NCBI GenBank assembly: GCA_044223895.1 | Contig: JBGALL010000004.1 | Location: forward strand, 1-50,131 | From: CAKZSU01 sp044223895 | Lineage (GTDB): Bacteria > Patescibacteriota > Microgenomatia > UBA10105 > UBA927 | Direction: 5' to 3' | Length of the DNA stretch: 50,131 nucleotides | Shown: positions 17,157 to 25,634 of the stretch, piece after piece | How the letters are laid out: every line of letters starts with the position of its first letter | Position numbering within the stretch: position 1 is the first letter of the stretch | Made by a program: the position numbers and the translations under genes | The notes under the pieces: generated by a model | Database searches by the model: none | Told to the model about the DNA's origin: nothing | What the model saw: the letters and a program-made list of their open reading frames with translations, nothing else

Positions 17157-17756
17157 TTATTGAAACAACCTTGCAAATTTAAGGGTGTATCGAAGATCCT
17201 GAGAACGCTTTTTTATCTCTTTGGCAGGGACACCACCCACGACCGAGTAGGGCTCAACATCTTTGGTAACGACTGCACCAGAAGCAATTACTGCTCCTTT
17301 ACCTATATGTACTCCTGGAAGGATTGTTACCCGTGTACCAATGACCACATAGTCATCTATGACAACAGGTGCTCCCACTTCTTCAAAATTTGGACTATCA
17401 ATATCGTGTTCCATGGTATATATACGAACTTCTCCCGCTATAGAAACATTATTGCCTATTCGTAGTGGTTTATTTTTTGGATTCAGAAAATCATTGATAT
17501 ATCGTGAAATTTTTCCTTCTCCATTATTCCATTTTCTTTTAAATCTTCCGTCCAGAAATGCGTCATTACCAATGATGGTGTTACTACCTATTTCTATACC
17601 ACTCGGCAGATTAAATTCAGCACGCCAATGAATAGAAGAATCGTTTCCGATTTTCATTCTAAAGAAGTACCGATATAAAAATAAGCGGATTGTGTGACTA
17701 GGAATATAGCCAGCTATAGTTGCCAAATATACCCAGAAATCGATAAAAATTCTCAT
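17157..17756 (-). CDS. Left-handed beta-helix acyltransferase (WbbJ/LbH type)
   Basis: About 199 residues with hexapeptide repeats from about residue 45 to 180, including GIEIGSNTIIGNDAFLDG, LRIGNNVSIAGEVRIYTMEH and the C-terminal VIASGAVVTKDVEPYSVVGG with VPAKEI. The histidine in MEHDID fits the catalytic position. Such trimeric enzymes use acetyl-CoA to O- or N-acetylate sugars. The N-terminus has a hydrophobic helix (about 1-25) that may touch the membrane. I start it at MRIFIDFW, because the longer start at 17777 overlaps the GT4 gene, which ends at 17758. It may decorate the glycan or a nucleotide sugar; the DegT product at 22671 also needs an N-acetyltransferase. Confidence 0.9.
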   Translation of the reverse strand: MRIFIDFWVYLATIAGYIPSHTIRLFLYRYFFRMKIGNDSSIHWRAEFNLPSGIEIGSNTIIGNDAFLDGRFKRKWNNGEGKISRYINDFLNPKNKPLRIGNNVSIAGEVRIYTMEHDIDSPNFEEVGAPVVIDDYVVIGTRVTILPGVHIGKGAVIASGAVVTKDVEPYSVVGGVPAKEIKKRSQDLRYTLKFARLFQ

Positions 17757-17757
17757 A

Positions 17758-18879
17758 TTATAATTCTCCACTGCCAACTTTTTCTAAAATATCTAGTGTT
17801 TGTTCAGCTGCTTTTTCCCAAGAGAATAGTTTTATTCTATCTTTCCCAATGGCAATTCTCTTGTTAGCACTCGTATCCTTTTTTTCTTGTAATGCTTGGG
17901 TTAGTCCTTTTACTATACTATCTAGCTTTTCAGGATCAACATAAATACCTGCATCCCCTGCTATTTCAGGTAAACTAGACACATTACTCGTTACTACCAA
18001 ACATTGATTTGCCATAGCTTCCAATACTGGCAGACCAAAGCCTTCATATAAACTAACTAAGGCAAAACATTCGGCATTCGAATATAACCCAGGCAAATCT
18101 TCATCCGGTACAAAGTCCAAGAATTTAACATAGTCATTTACTCCATACTTTTGTGGTGCTTCGATAATTGATTCATACAGCCAGCCTTTCTTTCCCACAA
18201 TTACTAACTCAAGATCTTTATACTGATTTGTCTTTTTTAATTCTGAAAATGCTTGTATCAATTTTTCATAATTTTTGCGAGGTTGAATAGTTCCTACAGA
18301 CAAGATGTACGGATTTGGTAGATTTAAAGATGTCTTAGTAGTCTGATCTTGTTTCTTCATAATCAATCCTGGATAGGTAACGATTACCCTCTTAGGGTCA
18401 ATCTGATACTGTTTTATTATAGCATTCCGACTAAATTCACTAATTGTAAAAATTGCTCGAGAATGTCTCACAGAATATTCAGTCCATTGTACCAATTGAT
18501 ACAAATCTTTTTTACGAAATAAATCAGGATAGGTTAGAAATGATAAATCCATAATCGACATAACTCGTGGAATGGGCACAAAACGTGGAATATAATGCGT
18601 CGGTGAAAAGATAACATCTGGACGGGGAATCTGCGTCATTATTCCAAACGGTAGAGCACCAAAGGTCCATAATTTTTTTGGTTTTCGTAGGGCATATCGC
18701 CAATGAGGCGATTGCGGTGGCATATCCACTAACGGGTTTTCTGGAAGATACAGGGTAGCAGACAGATTTTTTGATTTTAGAAGCAGTAGATGAAGATGTC
18801 GGACTATCTGATAGGCATATTCACCTATGCCCACTCTGTGCAATTGATTCGCTTCATATCCATCTATAGCTATATTCAT
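17758..18879 (-). CDS. Glycosyltransferase family 4
   Basis: A complete 373-residue GT-B enzyme. The N-terminal domain opens MNIAIDGYEANQLHRVGIGE and has PDVIFSPTHYIPRFVPIPRV and IMDLSFLTYPD. The linker contains VIVTYPG. The C-terminal domain has YILSVGTIQPRKNYEKLIQA, ELVIVGKKGWLYESI and FALVSLYEGFGLPVLEAMAN with the E-x7-E donor site, then TSNVSSLPEIAGDAG. These resemble the mannosyltransferase-like group of GT4. It lies 5 bases downstream of a truncated GT4 gene and may have taken over its role after duplication. Confidence 0.92.
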   Translation of the reverse strand: MNIAIDGYEANQLHRVGIGEYAYQIVRHLHLLLLKSKNLSATLYLPENPLVDMPPQSPHWRYALRKPKKLWTFGALPFGIMTQIPRPDVIFSPTHYIPRFVPIPRVMSIMDLSFLTYPDLFRKKDLYQLVQWTEYSVRHSRAIFTISEFSRNAIIKQYQIDPKRVIVTYPGLIMKKQDQTTKTSLNLPNPYILSVGTIQPRKNYEKLIQAFSELKKTNQYKDLELVIVGKKGWLYESIIEAPQKYGVNDYVKFLDFVPDEDLPGLYSNAECFALVSLYEGFGLPVLEAMANQCLVVTSNVSSLPEIAGDAGIYVDPEKLDSIVKGLTQALQEKKDTSANKRIAIGKDRIKLFSWEKAAEQTLDILEKVGSGEL

Positions 18880-18884
18880 AAGTA

Positions 18885-19439
18885 TTAAATTATTTTATAT
18901 CCCGGATAAATGACCATCATCTTTTCTAAGGGTATCTGAAGAAGTGCGTGCACATCATTTTTAGTGGTTTGTGAATCACATAAAAAATATGAACACTCTT
19001 TTTTTGATTGAACTAATTTCCTTTTATGGACAGTAACAATTTTTTCTGGAAAGCTTTCTGGAAATTTAAAAATAGTTAGGTCATGAATAGTGGTAATACC
19101 TTTAGCCTTATTTAACGGAGGCTGAGTCCAATCGCTACTCCAAAATACATCAACTGGTCCAATAAACCATTCAATCGGGGCTATATGCAACCTATTCCAC
19201 AATAGATCCAATATGGAAGGTGGAAATGGAAAGACTTTTAAGGTGATTTTATGTTTCACTGAAGATGAAAGGTTGTTATAAAAGTCTACAAAGACGTTTC
19301 GTTGTCTGAGTGAAGAGCCAAAGAGGATATAAGAGTTATTATCGTTCTGACTTATTATTTTGCTAACTATTTCCTCAACATATCTCCCTACGCCGGTCCC
19401 TTTATACACTATCTGACTGATATCAATGCCAATGATCAT
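18885..19439 (-). pseudogene. Truncated GT4 glycosyltransferase (N-terminal domain only)
   Basis: The 184-residue product covers only the acceptor-side half of a GT4 enzyme: IGIDISQIVYKGTGVGRYVE, FPPSILDLLWNRLHIAP, ITTIHDLTIFKFPESFP and SYFLCDSQTTKNDVHALL. It stops just after MMVIYPGYKII, which is where the linker to the C-terminal nucleotide-sugar domain begins. A normal member has about 370 residues. The donor E-x7-E motif is missing, and the next intact gene starts 5 bases later, so the C-terminal half is deleted rather than shifted in frame. The enzyme should not be able to bind a sugar donor alone. The open frame is clean, so the loss may be recent, or the half-domain may have a retained non-catalytic role. 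Confidence 0.8.
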
Positions 19440-19459
19440 AAAGACATTCTACCTGGAAT

Positions 19460-20449
19460 TCACGAAGAATATCCATTTGGATGACTCTCATGCCATTTCC
19501 ATGCGGAAGAGATGATAGATTCTATTTCGGAATGCTGAGGCTGCCAACCTAATTCATTGATTATCTTTCCTGGATCCGCAACCAAAATATTCGGATCACC
19601 AGCTCGACGTGGCTTTTCTAATACTGGAAAATCTTTTCCGGTAATTTTTTTAACAATATTTACCACTTCTTTATTGGTTGCCCCTTTTCCGGTAGCGACA
19701 TTATATACACTTGTTTGATGCCCATTCATTAATGCATCCAATGCAGCAAGATGAGCACTAGCCAAATCTTCGACATGAATATAATCACGCTCGCACGTCC
19801 CGTCTCTGGTCTCGTAGTCAGTTCCATATAAATAGAACTCATTTCTTTTCCCTAAAGCCGTATTAATAGCTAGCGGAATAATATGCGTTTCAGGATCATG
19901 ACTTTCACCATATTTACCATCAAATGAAGCACCACAAGCATTGAAGTAGCGCAGGCTGATTGATTCAATAGTATTCTTTCGACTATAGACATGTAAAAGA
20001 TGTTCGAAAGTCAATTTGGACAACCCATAAGGGCTAGATGGATTTTTAGGATGATCCTCAGGGATAGGAACGATACTTGGGAAGCCATACACCGCAGCAC
20101 TCGAGGAAAAGATAAAATATTTCACTTTAGCCTGCTCCATAGCATCCAAGATAGATACAGGACGTATCACATTATTGGTCATATATTTGACAGGGTCTTT
20201 TACGGATTCTTCAACTGATAAATAGGCAGCAAAATGAATGACAGCATCGTAAGATTGTTCAGCAAAAATCTTATCAAGAAGTTCCCGATCACCAATATTT
20301 CCAGTTATTAAGCGCACAGAATCTGGAATAGCCTCTTTATGACCGTGTTCTAAACTATCAAGAACAACAGTTTCGATGTTTTTTTGGTGCAACATCCGTA
20401 CCATGTGACTTCCAATATATCCTGCACCTCCGGTTACGAGTATTCTCAT
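19460..20449 (-). CDS. galE: UDP-glucose 4-epimerase
   Basis: Interconverts UDP-glucose and UDP-galactose with bound NAD (extended short-chain dehydrogenase family). The N-terminal NAD motif is VTGGAGYIGSHM. The catalytic site is FSSSAAVYG with PYGLSKLTFEHLL (Y-x3-K). Substrate-side motifs are SLRYFNACGAS and RDYIHVEDLASAHL. YETRDGTCERDYIHV matches true GalE closely. At 329 residues it is normal in length. It may also act on N-acetylated sugars; the sequence does not settle that. It lies 20 bases upstream of the truncated GT4 gene and supplies galactose donors for the cluster. Confidence 0.95.
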   Translation of the reverse strand: MRILVTGGAGYIGSHMVRMLHQKNIETVVLDSLEHGHKEAIPDSVRLITGNIGDRELLDKIFAEQSYDAVIHFAAYLSVEESVKDPVKYMTNNVIRPVSILDAMEQAKVKYFIFSSSAAVYGFPSIVPIPEDHPKNPSSPYGLSKLTFEHLLHVYSRKNTIESISLRYFNACGASFDGKYGESHDPETHIIPLAINTALGKRNEFYLYGTDYETRDGTCERDYIHVEDLASAHLAALDALMNGHQTSVYNVATGKGATNKEVVNIVKKITGKDFPVLEKPRRAGDPNILVADPGKIINELGWQPQHSEIESIISSAWKWHESHPNGYSS

Positions 20450-20455
20450 ATTATG

Positions 20456-20677
20456 TTATTTTATCGCATTCTTTAGCGATTTGGGAATAAGAAATGATAG
20501 AAGAAGTAATAATGAACCATAAATAACCAGTCTTTCTGCACTAAAGAAAACCCAACGAATATATAATGGTATCGCAACAAGGTAACACAGCAGACCAACA
20601 GAAACAGCTATTCGCCTTTTATAAAAAATTAACAGGATAATTACTAAAGATCCAAAGACAACATCCTGTATTTTCAT
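20456..20677 (-). CDS. Small membrane protein (73 residues)
   Basis: Starts MKIQDVVFGSLVIILLIFYK and has three short membrane segments, at about residues 6-19, 24-42 and 51-67. The end is positively charged (KSLKNAIK). No family is recognised. A longer frame begins at 20740 but its first 21 residues lie inside the upstream epimerase gene, and the chosen ATG overlaps that gene's stop by 4 bases (ATGA). RWVFFSAERL resembles FVFFGSLRLTERL in the 106-residue protein at 31018; both sit at the same relative place before the last span, so they may be relatives. The function is unknown. Confidence 0.72.
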   Translation of the reverse strand: MKIQDVVFGSLVIILLIFYKRRIAVSVGLLCYLVAIPLYIRWVFFSAERLVIYGSLLLLLSFLIPKSLKNAIK

Positions 20678-21618
20678 AATGAAGAATAATAGGCTATGGT
20701 TTGTTTTAAACCTTCCTCTAACTGCACATGAGGTTCCCATCCAGTCGCTGACTTTACCTTGGAAATATCTGGTCGTCTCACTAATGGATCATCTTGAGGT
20801 AATGGTTGGTGAACAATTTCACTACTACTCCCAGTCATTTTTTTAATTTGTGTGGCTAGTTCTGCCATCGTATATTCTTCCGGATTTCCCAGATTAACTA
20901 CTTCCCCGTTTAATGTTTGAGTCTCTATTACCCGCCAAATACCATTAACTAAATCTGTTACAAAACAAAATGATCTGGTTTGAGTTCCGTCTCCATAAAC
21001 CGTTAGTGGCGTTGATTGTAATGCCTGGTTTACAAAATTTGAAATAACTCTTCCATCGGTTGGACGCATTCGTGGTCCATAGGTATTAAAAATTCGAATA
21101 ATTCTCGTATTTACCGCGAATTTTCTATGATATAGCTGAACGATCATTTCACCATAACGTTTTGACTCGTCATAACATGATCTGATCCCATTTGGATTAA
21201 CATTTCCCCAATAGCTTTCTTTTTGGGGATGTTCTTTCGGATCACCATATACTTCAGAAGTTGAAGCAAATAATATCGTCGCTTGTTTCTCTTTGGCTAA
21301 CTGGAGCATATTTCTGGTTCCCACAGAATTAACCAGTGCTGTTTCTTCTGCAAATTTTTGATAATCTATGACTGATGCAGGTGAAGCAAAATGAAAGATA
21401 TAGTTAACTGGTTCATCAAGATGGATCTCTTCGCTAACATCGTGTTGAATAAATCTGAATAAAGAATTTTTTTGGGCGGAAGTAAGATTATTTAATGATC
21501 CGGTTATTAAATTATCTATAGCAATTACTTTGAATCCCTTTTGTAATAAAAAATCAACTAAGTTCGATCCAATAAAGCCTGCACCACCGGTTACAATACA
21601 TGTCTGTTGATTCGTCAT
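20674..21618 (-). CDS. UDP-glucuronate decarboxylase-like NAD-dependent epimerase/dehydratase
   Basis: A 314-residue extended short-chain dehydrogenase closest in pattern to UDP-xylose synthase, which decarboxylates UDP-glucuronate. It has TGGAGFIGSNL for NAD, YIFHFASPASVIDYQKFAEE, FASTSEVYGDPKEHPQKESY, SCYDESKRYGE (Y-x3-K), FNTYGPRMRPTDGRVISNFV and GDGTQTRSFCFVTDLV. ASPAS, the S-C-Y-D-E-S-K-R segment and G-D-G-T-Q-T-R-S-F are typical of that group. No UDP-glucose dehydrogenase is present in the window to make its substrate. It is the first gene of the leftward run and has a divergent overlapping promoter. Confidence 0.85.
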   Translation of the reverse strand: MTNQQTCIVTGGAGFIGSNLVDFLLQKGFKVIAIDNLITGSLNNLTSAQKNSLFRFIQHDVSEEIHLDEPVNYIFHFASPASVIDYQKFAEETALVNSVGTRNMLQLAKEKQATILFASTSEVYGDPKEHPQKESYWGNVNPNGIRSCYDESKRYGEMIVQLYHRKFAVNTRIIRIFNTYGPRMRPTDGRVISNFVNQALQSTPLTVYGDGTQTRSFCFVTDLVNGIWRVIETQTLNGEVVNLGNPEEYTMAELATQIKKMTGSSSEIVHQPLPQDDPLVRRPDISKVKSATGWEPHVQLEEGLKQTIAYYSSL

Positions 21619-21635
21619 AGACTAGATTGTATCAT
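21607..21635 (+). promoter_or_regulatory. Promoter of the rightward oxidoreductase/aminotransferase pair
   Basis: TTGATT (21607-21612), a 17-base spacer and TATCAT (21630-21635) match a sigma70-type promoter. The start point would be near 21642, leaving a leader of about 7 bases before ATG 21649. No Shine-Dalgarno fits such a short leader. The -35 box lies inside the opposite gene, so the two divergent promoters share the same 30 bases and should compete. Confidence 0.5.
21626..21631 (-). promoter_or_regulatory. Extended -10 promoter of the leftward run starting at 21618
   Basis: On the minus strand TGATACAAT gives an extended -10 element (TG, one base, TACAAT). No strong -35 is seen; TTTTCA lies 18 bases upstream. 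Transcription would start about 7 bases on, at or next to the ATG at 21618, so the message would be leaderless or nearly so. Its hexamer overlaps the -10 of the opposite promoter. Confidence 0.5.
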
Positions 21636-21648
21636 CTGTTAACAGAAT

Positions 21649-22674
21649 ATGAAAAAGAAAACTACAGTAGGAGTAGCAATTGTCGGAGCCGGCTACTGGG
21701 GTCCCAATTTTATTCGCAATTTTTCCACGATACCCGAATCAACAATTCAATATGTCTGTGATCTCGATAAAAAGCGTTTAAAGAAGATCAATCAACTGTA
21801 CCCTAATATAAAGACCACAACTAAATTTCAGGATGTATTAAATAGTAAAAAAGTTCAGGGGGTTATTATTGCAACTCCGGTAAAAACCCATTTTCCCCTA
21901 GCCAAAATGGCTCTCGAAGCTGGAAAACATGTTTTAGTAGAAAAGCCTATGACTGCAAAAGTTGAAGATGCAAAAGTATTGGTGAGTATTGCAGAAAAAA
22001 AGAAAACTGTGTTGATGGTTGATCATACCTTCGTATATCATCCCGCTGTCCAAAAAATGAAACAACTTATATTAAAAAAAGAGATAGGTGAATTGTTTTA
22101 TTTTGATTCAGTTCGTACTAATTTGGGTTTATTTCAAAACGACACCAATGTATTGTGGGATTTAGCAACCCATGATTTATCAATCATGGACTATCTGTTG
22201 AATCAAAATCCTACTGAAATTATTGCTATCGGTGCTTCTCATATTAGAAAAGATATTGAAAATGTGGTGTATGTGACAGTCCGTTACCCAGGAAGTTTGC
22301 TCGGACATATTCATGTAAACTGGTTAGCTCCAGTAAAACTTAGGACAATTTTATTATCTGGGTATCAGAAAATGATTGCTTACAACGACATGGAACCAAT
22401 TGAAAAAATAAAAATCTATGACCGAAGTATTCGTTACAAACAAAATCAGGAAAATATTAGTTGGAGCAAATATCGCTATCGAGTAGGTAATATCGAATCA
22501 CCGCATATTGGCGATGAAGAAGCCTTACATGTATTGTGTGAACACTTCGTTGAGTGTATCTTAGGAAATGCAAAACCAATTACTGGGGGTGAAGCGGGTT
22601 TACGGATTGTTACAATGCTTGAAGCTGCTCAACAATCTTTAACCAAAAATGGCCAGCCTGTACCGATGTTATGA
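21649..22674 (+). CDS. Gfo/Idh/MocA-family oxidoreductase (WlbA/WbpB-like)
   Basis: An NAD-dependent sugar dehydrogenase of 341 residues. The Rossmann motif is IVGAGYWGPNFIRNF (about 11-25). EKPMTAKVEDAK carries the conserved Glu-Lys-Pro, and DHTFVYHPAVQKMKQ and LWDLATHDLSIMDYLL carry the active-site region with the D-x3-H pattern. Close relatives oxidise C3 of UDP-GlcNAc or UDP-GlcNAc-uronate before amination. The next gene, a DegT aminotransferase, overlaps it by 4 bases (ATGA), so the pair probably makes a 3-amino sugar. The acetyltransferase usually found in such trios is not adjacent; the LbH enzymes at 17157 or 39387 could fill in. The exact substrate is inference. Confidence 0.88.
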   Translation: MKKKTTVGVAIVGAGYWGPNFIRNFSTIPESTIQYVCDLDKKRLKKINQLYPNIKTTTKFQDVLNSKKVQGVIIATPVKTHFPLAKMALEAGKHVLVEKPMTAKVEDAKVLVSIAEKKKTVLMVDHTFVYHPAVQKMKQLILKKEIGELFYFDSVRTNLGLFQNDTNVLWDLATHDLSIMDYLLNQNPTEIIAIGASHIRKDIENVVYVTVRYPGSLLGHIHVNWLAPVKLRTILLSGYQKMIAYNDMEPIEKIKIYDRSIRYKQNQENISWSKYRYRVGNIESPHIGDEEALHVLCEHFVECILGNAKPITGGEAGLRIVTMLEAAQQSLTKNGQPVPML

Positions 22675-23783
22675 AAGTTCCCTTTGTAGATTTATCACGT
22701 ATTCACAAACCCCTAACAACAGAGATACTCAAGGCAATTGAGAATGTTATCGACTCCAATGGATTTATTTTAGGAAAAGAAGAGGAACAGTTTGAAAAAG
22801 AATTTACTAAGTATGAAGGAGCTAAGTTCGGAATTGGAGTCGCAAATGGTACTGATGGTATCCTCCTGGCTCTCAAAGCTTGTGGGATTAAACCAGGTGA
22901 CGAAGTTATTACCCAAGCCCATACCTTTATTGCCAGTGCTCTTGCAATAACTTATGCAGATGCTATTCCCGTATTTGCAGATATAGACCCTTTATCATTA
23001 ACACTCGACCCTCAATCGGCAGAAAAAATGATCACCAAAAAGACAAAAGCTCTTCTCCCGGTATGCCTCTATGGACAACCTGCAAATCTCAAAAAGTTAC
23101 AGAAATTAGCTTCAAAATATAAGCTCAAACTTATTTTGGATAACGCTCAAGCACACGGTGCAACCTATCAAAATAAAACCTTAGGAACCTATGGAGACGC
23201 TTGTTCTTATTCTTTTTATCCAGGTAAAAATTTGGGAGCTTTTGGTGATGGTGGATTTGTAACAACTAATTCAACTCTGGTAGAAAAAAATGTTCGACTA
23301 CTGCGAAATATCGGAAGGAACGGATGGTATCGTCATCCAGTAAAGGGTTATAACAGTAGACTTGATACGATACAAGCAGCAATCCTTTCAATTAAACTTA
23401 AACATCTTAATACCTGGACAGAAGAACGACGATCTCTGGCAAAGAGATATACTGAACTACTGAGTGATCTTCCTATTACCCTTCCACAAGAATTTCCTGA
23501 TAGAAAACATGTCTATCATCTCTATGTAATTCAAACCAAACAACGTGAAAAACTTATAAATTTTTTAGAAGAGCAAGGCATCCATAGTTCAATCCATTAT
23601 CCTGTTCCGGTACATAAACAACCAGCTTACAAAGAACTTCCTAAGAAAAAATTGCCGGTCTCAGAACGAGTTGCCAAAGAAGTTGTCTCTTTACCTTTCT
23701 TCGTCGGGATGACTCATACAGAGCAAGATTACGTAATCGAAAAACTAACATTATTTTATTCTCGCACATCCAAGACAAGATGA
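22671..23783 (+). CDS. DegT/DnrJ/EryC1/StrS aminotransferase (WbpE-like)
   Basis: A 370-residue PLP-dependent sugar aminotransferase. It has VPFVDLSRIHKPL at the start, NGTDGILLALKACGI, GDEVITQAHTFIASALAI, LPVCLYGQPANL, DNAQAHGA and the PLP lysine in SFYPGKNLGAFGDGG. YNSRLDTIQAAIL and HYPVPVHKQPAYKEL complete the active site. It would add an amino group to the keto sugar made by the upstream oxidoreductase, using glutamate. The end overlaps the oppositely oriented gene ending at 23756 by 28 bases, so no terminator fits between the convergent genes. Confidence 0.93.
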   Translation: MKVPFVDLSRIHKPLTTEILKAIENVIDSNGFILGKEEEQFEKEFTKYEGAKFGIGVANGTDGILLALKACGIKPGDEVITQAHTFIASALAITYADAIPVFADIDPLSLTLDPQSAEKMITKKTKALLPVCLYGQPANLKKLQKLASKYKLKLILDNAQAHGATYQNKTLGTYGDACSYSFYPGKNLGAFGDGGFVTTNSTLVEKNVRLLRNIGRNGWYRHPVKGYNSRLDTIQAAILSIKLKHLNTWTEERRSLAKRYTELLSDLPITLPQEFPDRKHVYHLYVIQTKQREKLINFLEEQGIHSSIHYPVPVHKQPAYKELPKKKLPVSERVAKEVVSLPFFVGMTHTEQDYVIEKLTLFYSRTSKTR

Positions 23784-25633
23784 TTGAAATCATCTAGAAC
23801 CACTGGAAACGTTTTTTCGAGTAATGGCCTGTTAATAGTGTAAGGGAAATCTTTTTTATCTTGGGGAGGTAAAATAATATAATCAACCTCAGTATCAGCA
23901 ACAGCATAACGAAGACTCTCACTATCTTCCACCTCAAAAACATTTCTAATTCTATCAGCCCTGGCGTTATCAGCTTCTGTAAGGAGACTCGCAGGTATTT
24001 TAAAAAACCCGTAATAGTTTTTTCTTCCTGCTAAGGTTACTGGATCAAAAATATCTTCGTAGGAAAGGAAAACTGCATTTTTGGGAGTATTCTGATTTAT
24101 AAATGAAACAATTGATCCATAGGTCGTCAGATCAACAGGAAACATGTAATCATTTTTGATAACCATAAAATCTATTATTCCTGACAGAAACAATAGGGGC
24201 AGTCCTAGGTAGAGTATACGGGTAATTTTTTTATGTAATTCCCCAAGATATACAATACCTGCTGCAGCAAAAAAACTGGTTACCACCAGAAACACATTCA
24301 GGAACTTTTGGTCGATTACACCGAGTGGAATATTAATAACCATAAATATCGCCACCAGCAAAAACATCGGTAAAAAAACCCCTCTCGGTTTCTTATGTTT
24401 GAACAAACCTACTAGTATAAAAATTAGTGAAATTCCATAATTGGCCAGAAAAAATTCCACCAGCCAAAAAGGATGACTCTGTCCTTCACTACTAACGACA
24501 GATCCTTTTGGACCTGTAAAAAAATGAATTACTCCTCTAGAGATGTAAGGCAGCCAGGGACGAATAAATAGGAGAGTTATAAAAGTAGCATTAGAAAATA
24601 ATATAAACCCGTCTCGCCACCTTCTTTTGAGAATTAAGGTAAGTAGTAAAGATACTAATAGACCTGCAGTCAAAACAATGTGCCATAAGGTAAGCATGCC
24701 GACTAGTAGAGAGAACACAAAGATCATTGGGGTATGTAACTTTTTTTCTTCTAAATACTGATGGAACAGTATATATATAAGAAAGAAAAACGCCAAAGAA
24801 ATACCCAAGTGTCGTTGATTTACAAACACATTTAAGGTAAAAAACAGCGAATAGATTGATCCGTCGAATGGTCCTGCAAAAAGATAATTTGGATTGTGAA
24901 GAATAGAAGTAAGGTTTATTCCAAACTTTTGAAAAAATGGAATGAACATTAATCCTCCATGGAAAATGCAACCAATCAGCGCAACTAGACCAATGCTCGC
25001 CTTTCCGAATACTCTCTTCCCAAGCGAATAGACTACTAATAAAAACAAACTAAATCCAATAATACTAGGAAGATTTACTGCATAATTTAGTGGAAGACCA
25101 AAATGCTCAAATAACGCCGACCAGAATTGAAAAAGAAAATGATACGGATGTTCAGTCCCTGCAATAAATGGTGATGTATAGGGAATGTTTTGTCCCCAAG
25201 ACATTGAACGCAAGATTGAAAGTGCATGACCAAAATCAAATACGGCATTTCTGGCAATTTGAAGCGTTCCATTACTACTAACTTTAAAGGTCTTAAACAT
25301 AATATAAGTAGCCACAGATAAGGAAATTATCACGGCAAAAACATCAGGAAGTGAGAGACCTTGTAAAGAAATATTTTTGAATATTTTTTTTCTTTTCATC
25401 CAGGTTAATGCGAAGCTGATAATTGTAAAAAGTGACACCGCCAAAAACAAGGGATCATTCATTGAAGATAATAGACAGGCTATTGCATAGGTTAGCGGAA
25501 GTGAGACTAATAACCCTAGGGTGATAATGATAGTCACCGAAAATAATAGGTCTTTTATTCCAGAAAAGAAAGTTTTGTAGAGCCAGAGTCCTACAAAAAA
25601 TATAGATAGATGATAAAACACTACAATTAACAT
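23756..25633 (-). CDS. Large polytopic membrane protein, GT-C-like
   Basis: A 625-residue protein with about 13 membrane spans followed by a C-terminal outside domain of about 130 residues. The first large outside loop has RNAVFDFGHALSILRSMSWG, then TEHPYHFLFQFWSALFEHFG. The acidic residue and the H-P-Y/Q-F-W pattern resemble the catalytic loop of GT-C enzymes. The C-terminal tail contains VSFINQNTPKNAVFLSYED and LAGRKNYYGF, a form seen in bacterial GT-C-like proteins of unknown activity. It starts 1 base after the 618-residue GT-C-like gene ends. Glycosyl transfer is likely but not proven. Confidence 0.72.
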   Translation of the reverse strand: MLIVVFYHLSIFFVGLWLYKTFFSGIKDLLFSVTIIITLGLLVSLPLTYAIACLLSSMNDPLFLAVSLFTIISFALTWMKRKKIFKNISLQGLSLPDVFAVIISLSVATYIMFKTFKVSSNGTLQIARNAVFDFGHALSILRSMSWGQNIPYTSPFIAGTEHPYHFLFQFWSALFEHFGLPLNYAVNLPSIIGFSLFLLVVYSLGKRVFGKASIGLVALIGCIFHGGLMFIPFFQKFGINLTSILHNPNYLFAGPFDGSIYSLFFTLNVFVNQRHLGISLAFFFLIYILFHQYLEEKKLHTPMIFVFSLLVGMLTLWHIVLTAGLLVSLLLTLILKRRWRDGFILFSNATFITLLFIRPWLPYISRGVIHFFTGPKGSVVSSEGQSHPFWLVEFFLANYGISLIFILVGLFKHKKPRGVFLPMFLLVAIFMVINIPLGVIDQKFLNVFLVVTSFFAAAGIVYLGELHKKITRILYLGLPLLFLSGIIDFMVIKNDYMFPVDLTTYGSIVSFINQNTPKNAVFLSYEDIFDPVTLAGRKNYYGFFKIPASLLTEADNARADRIRNVFEVEDSESLRYAVADTEVDYIILPPQDKKDFPYTINRPLLEKTFPVVLDDFNHLVLDVRE

Positions 25634-25634
25634 T

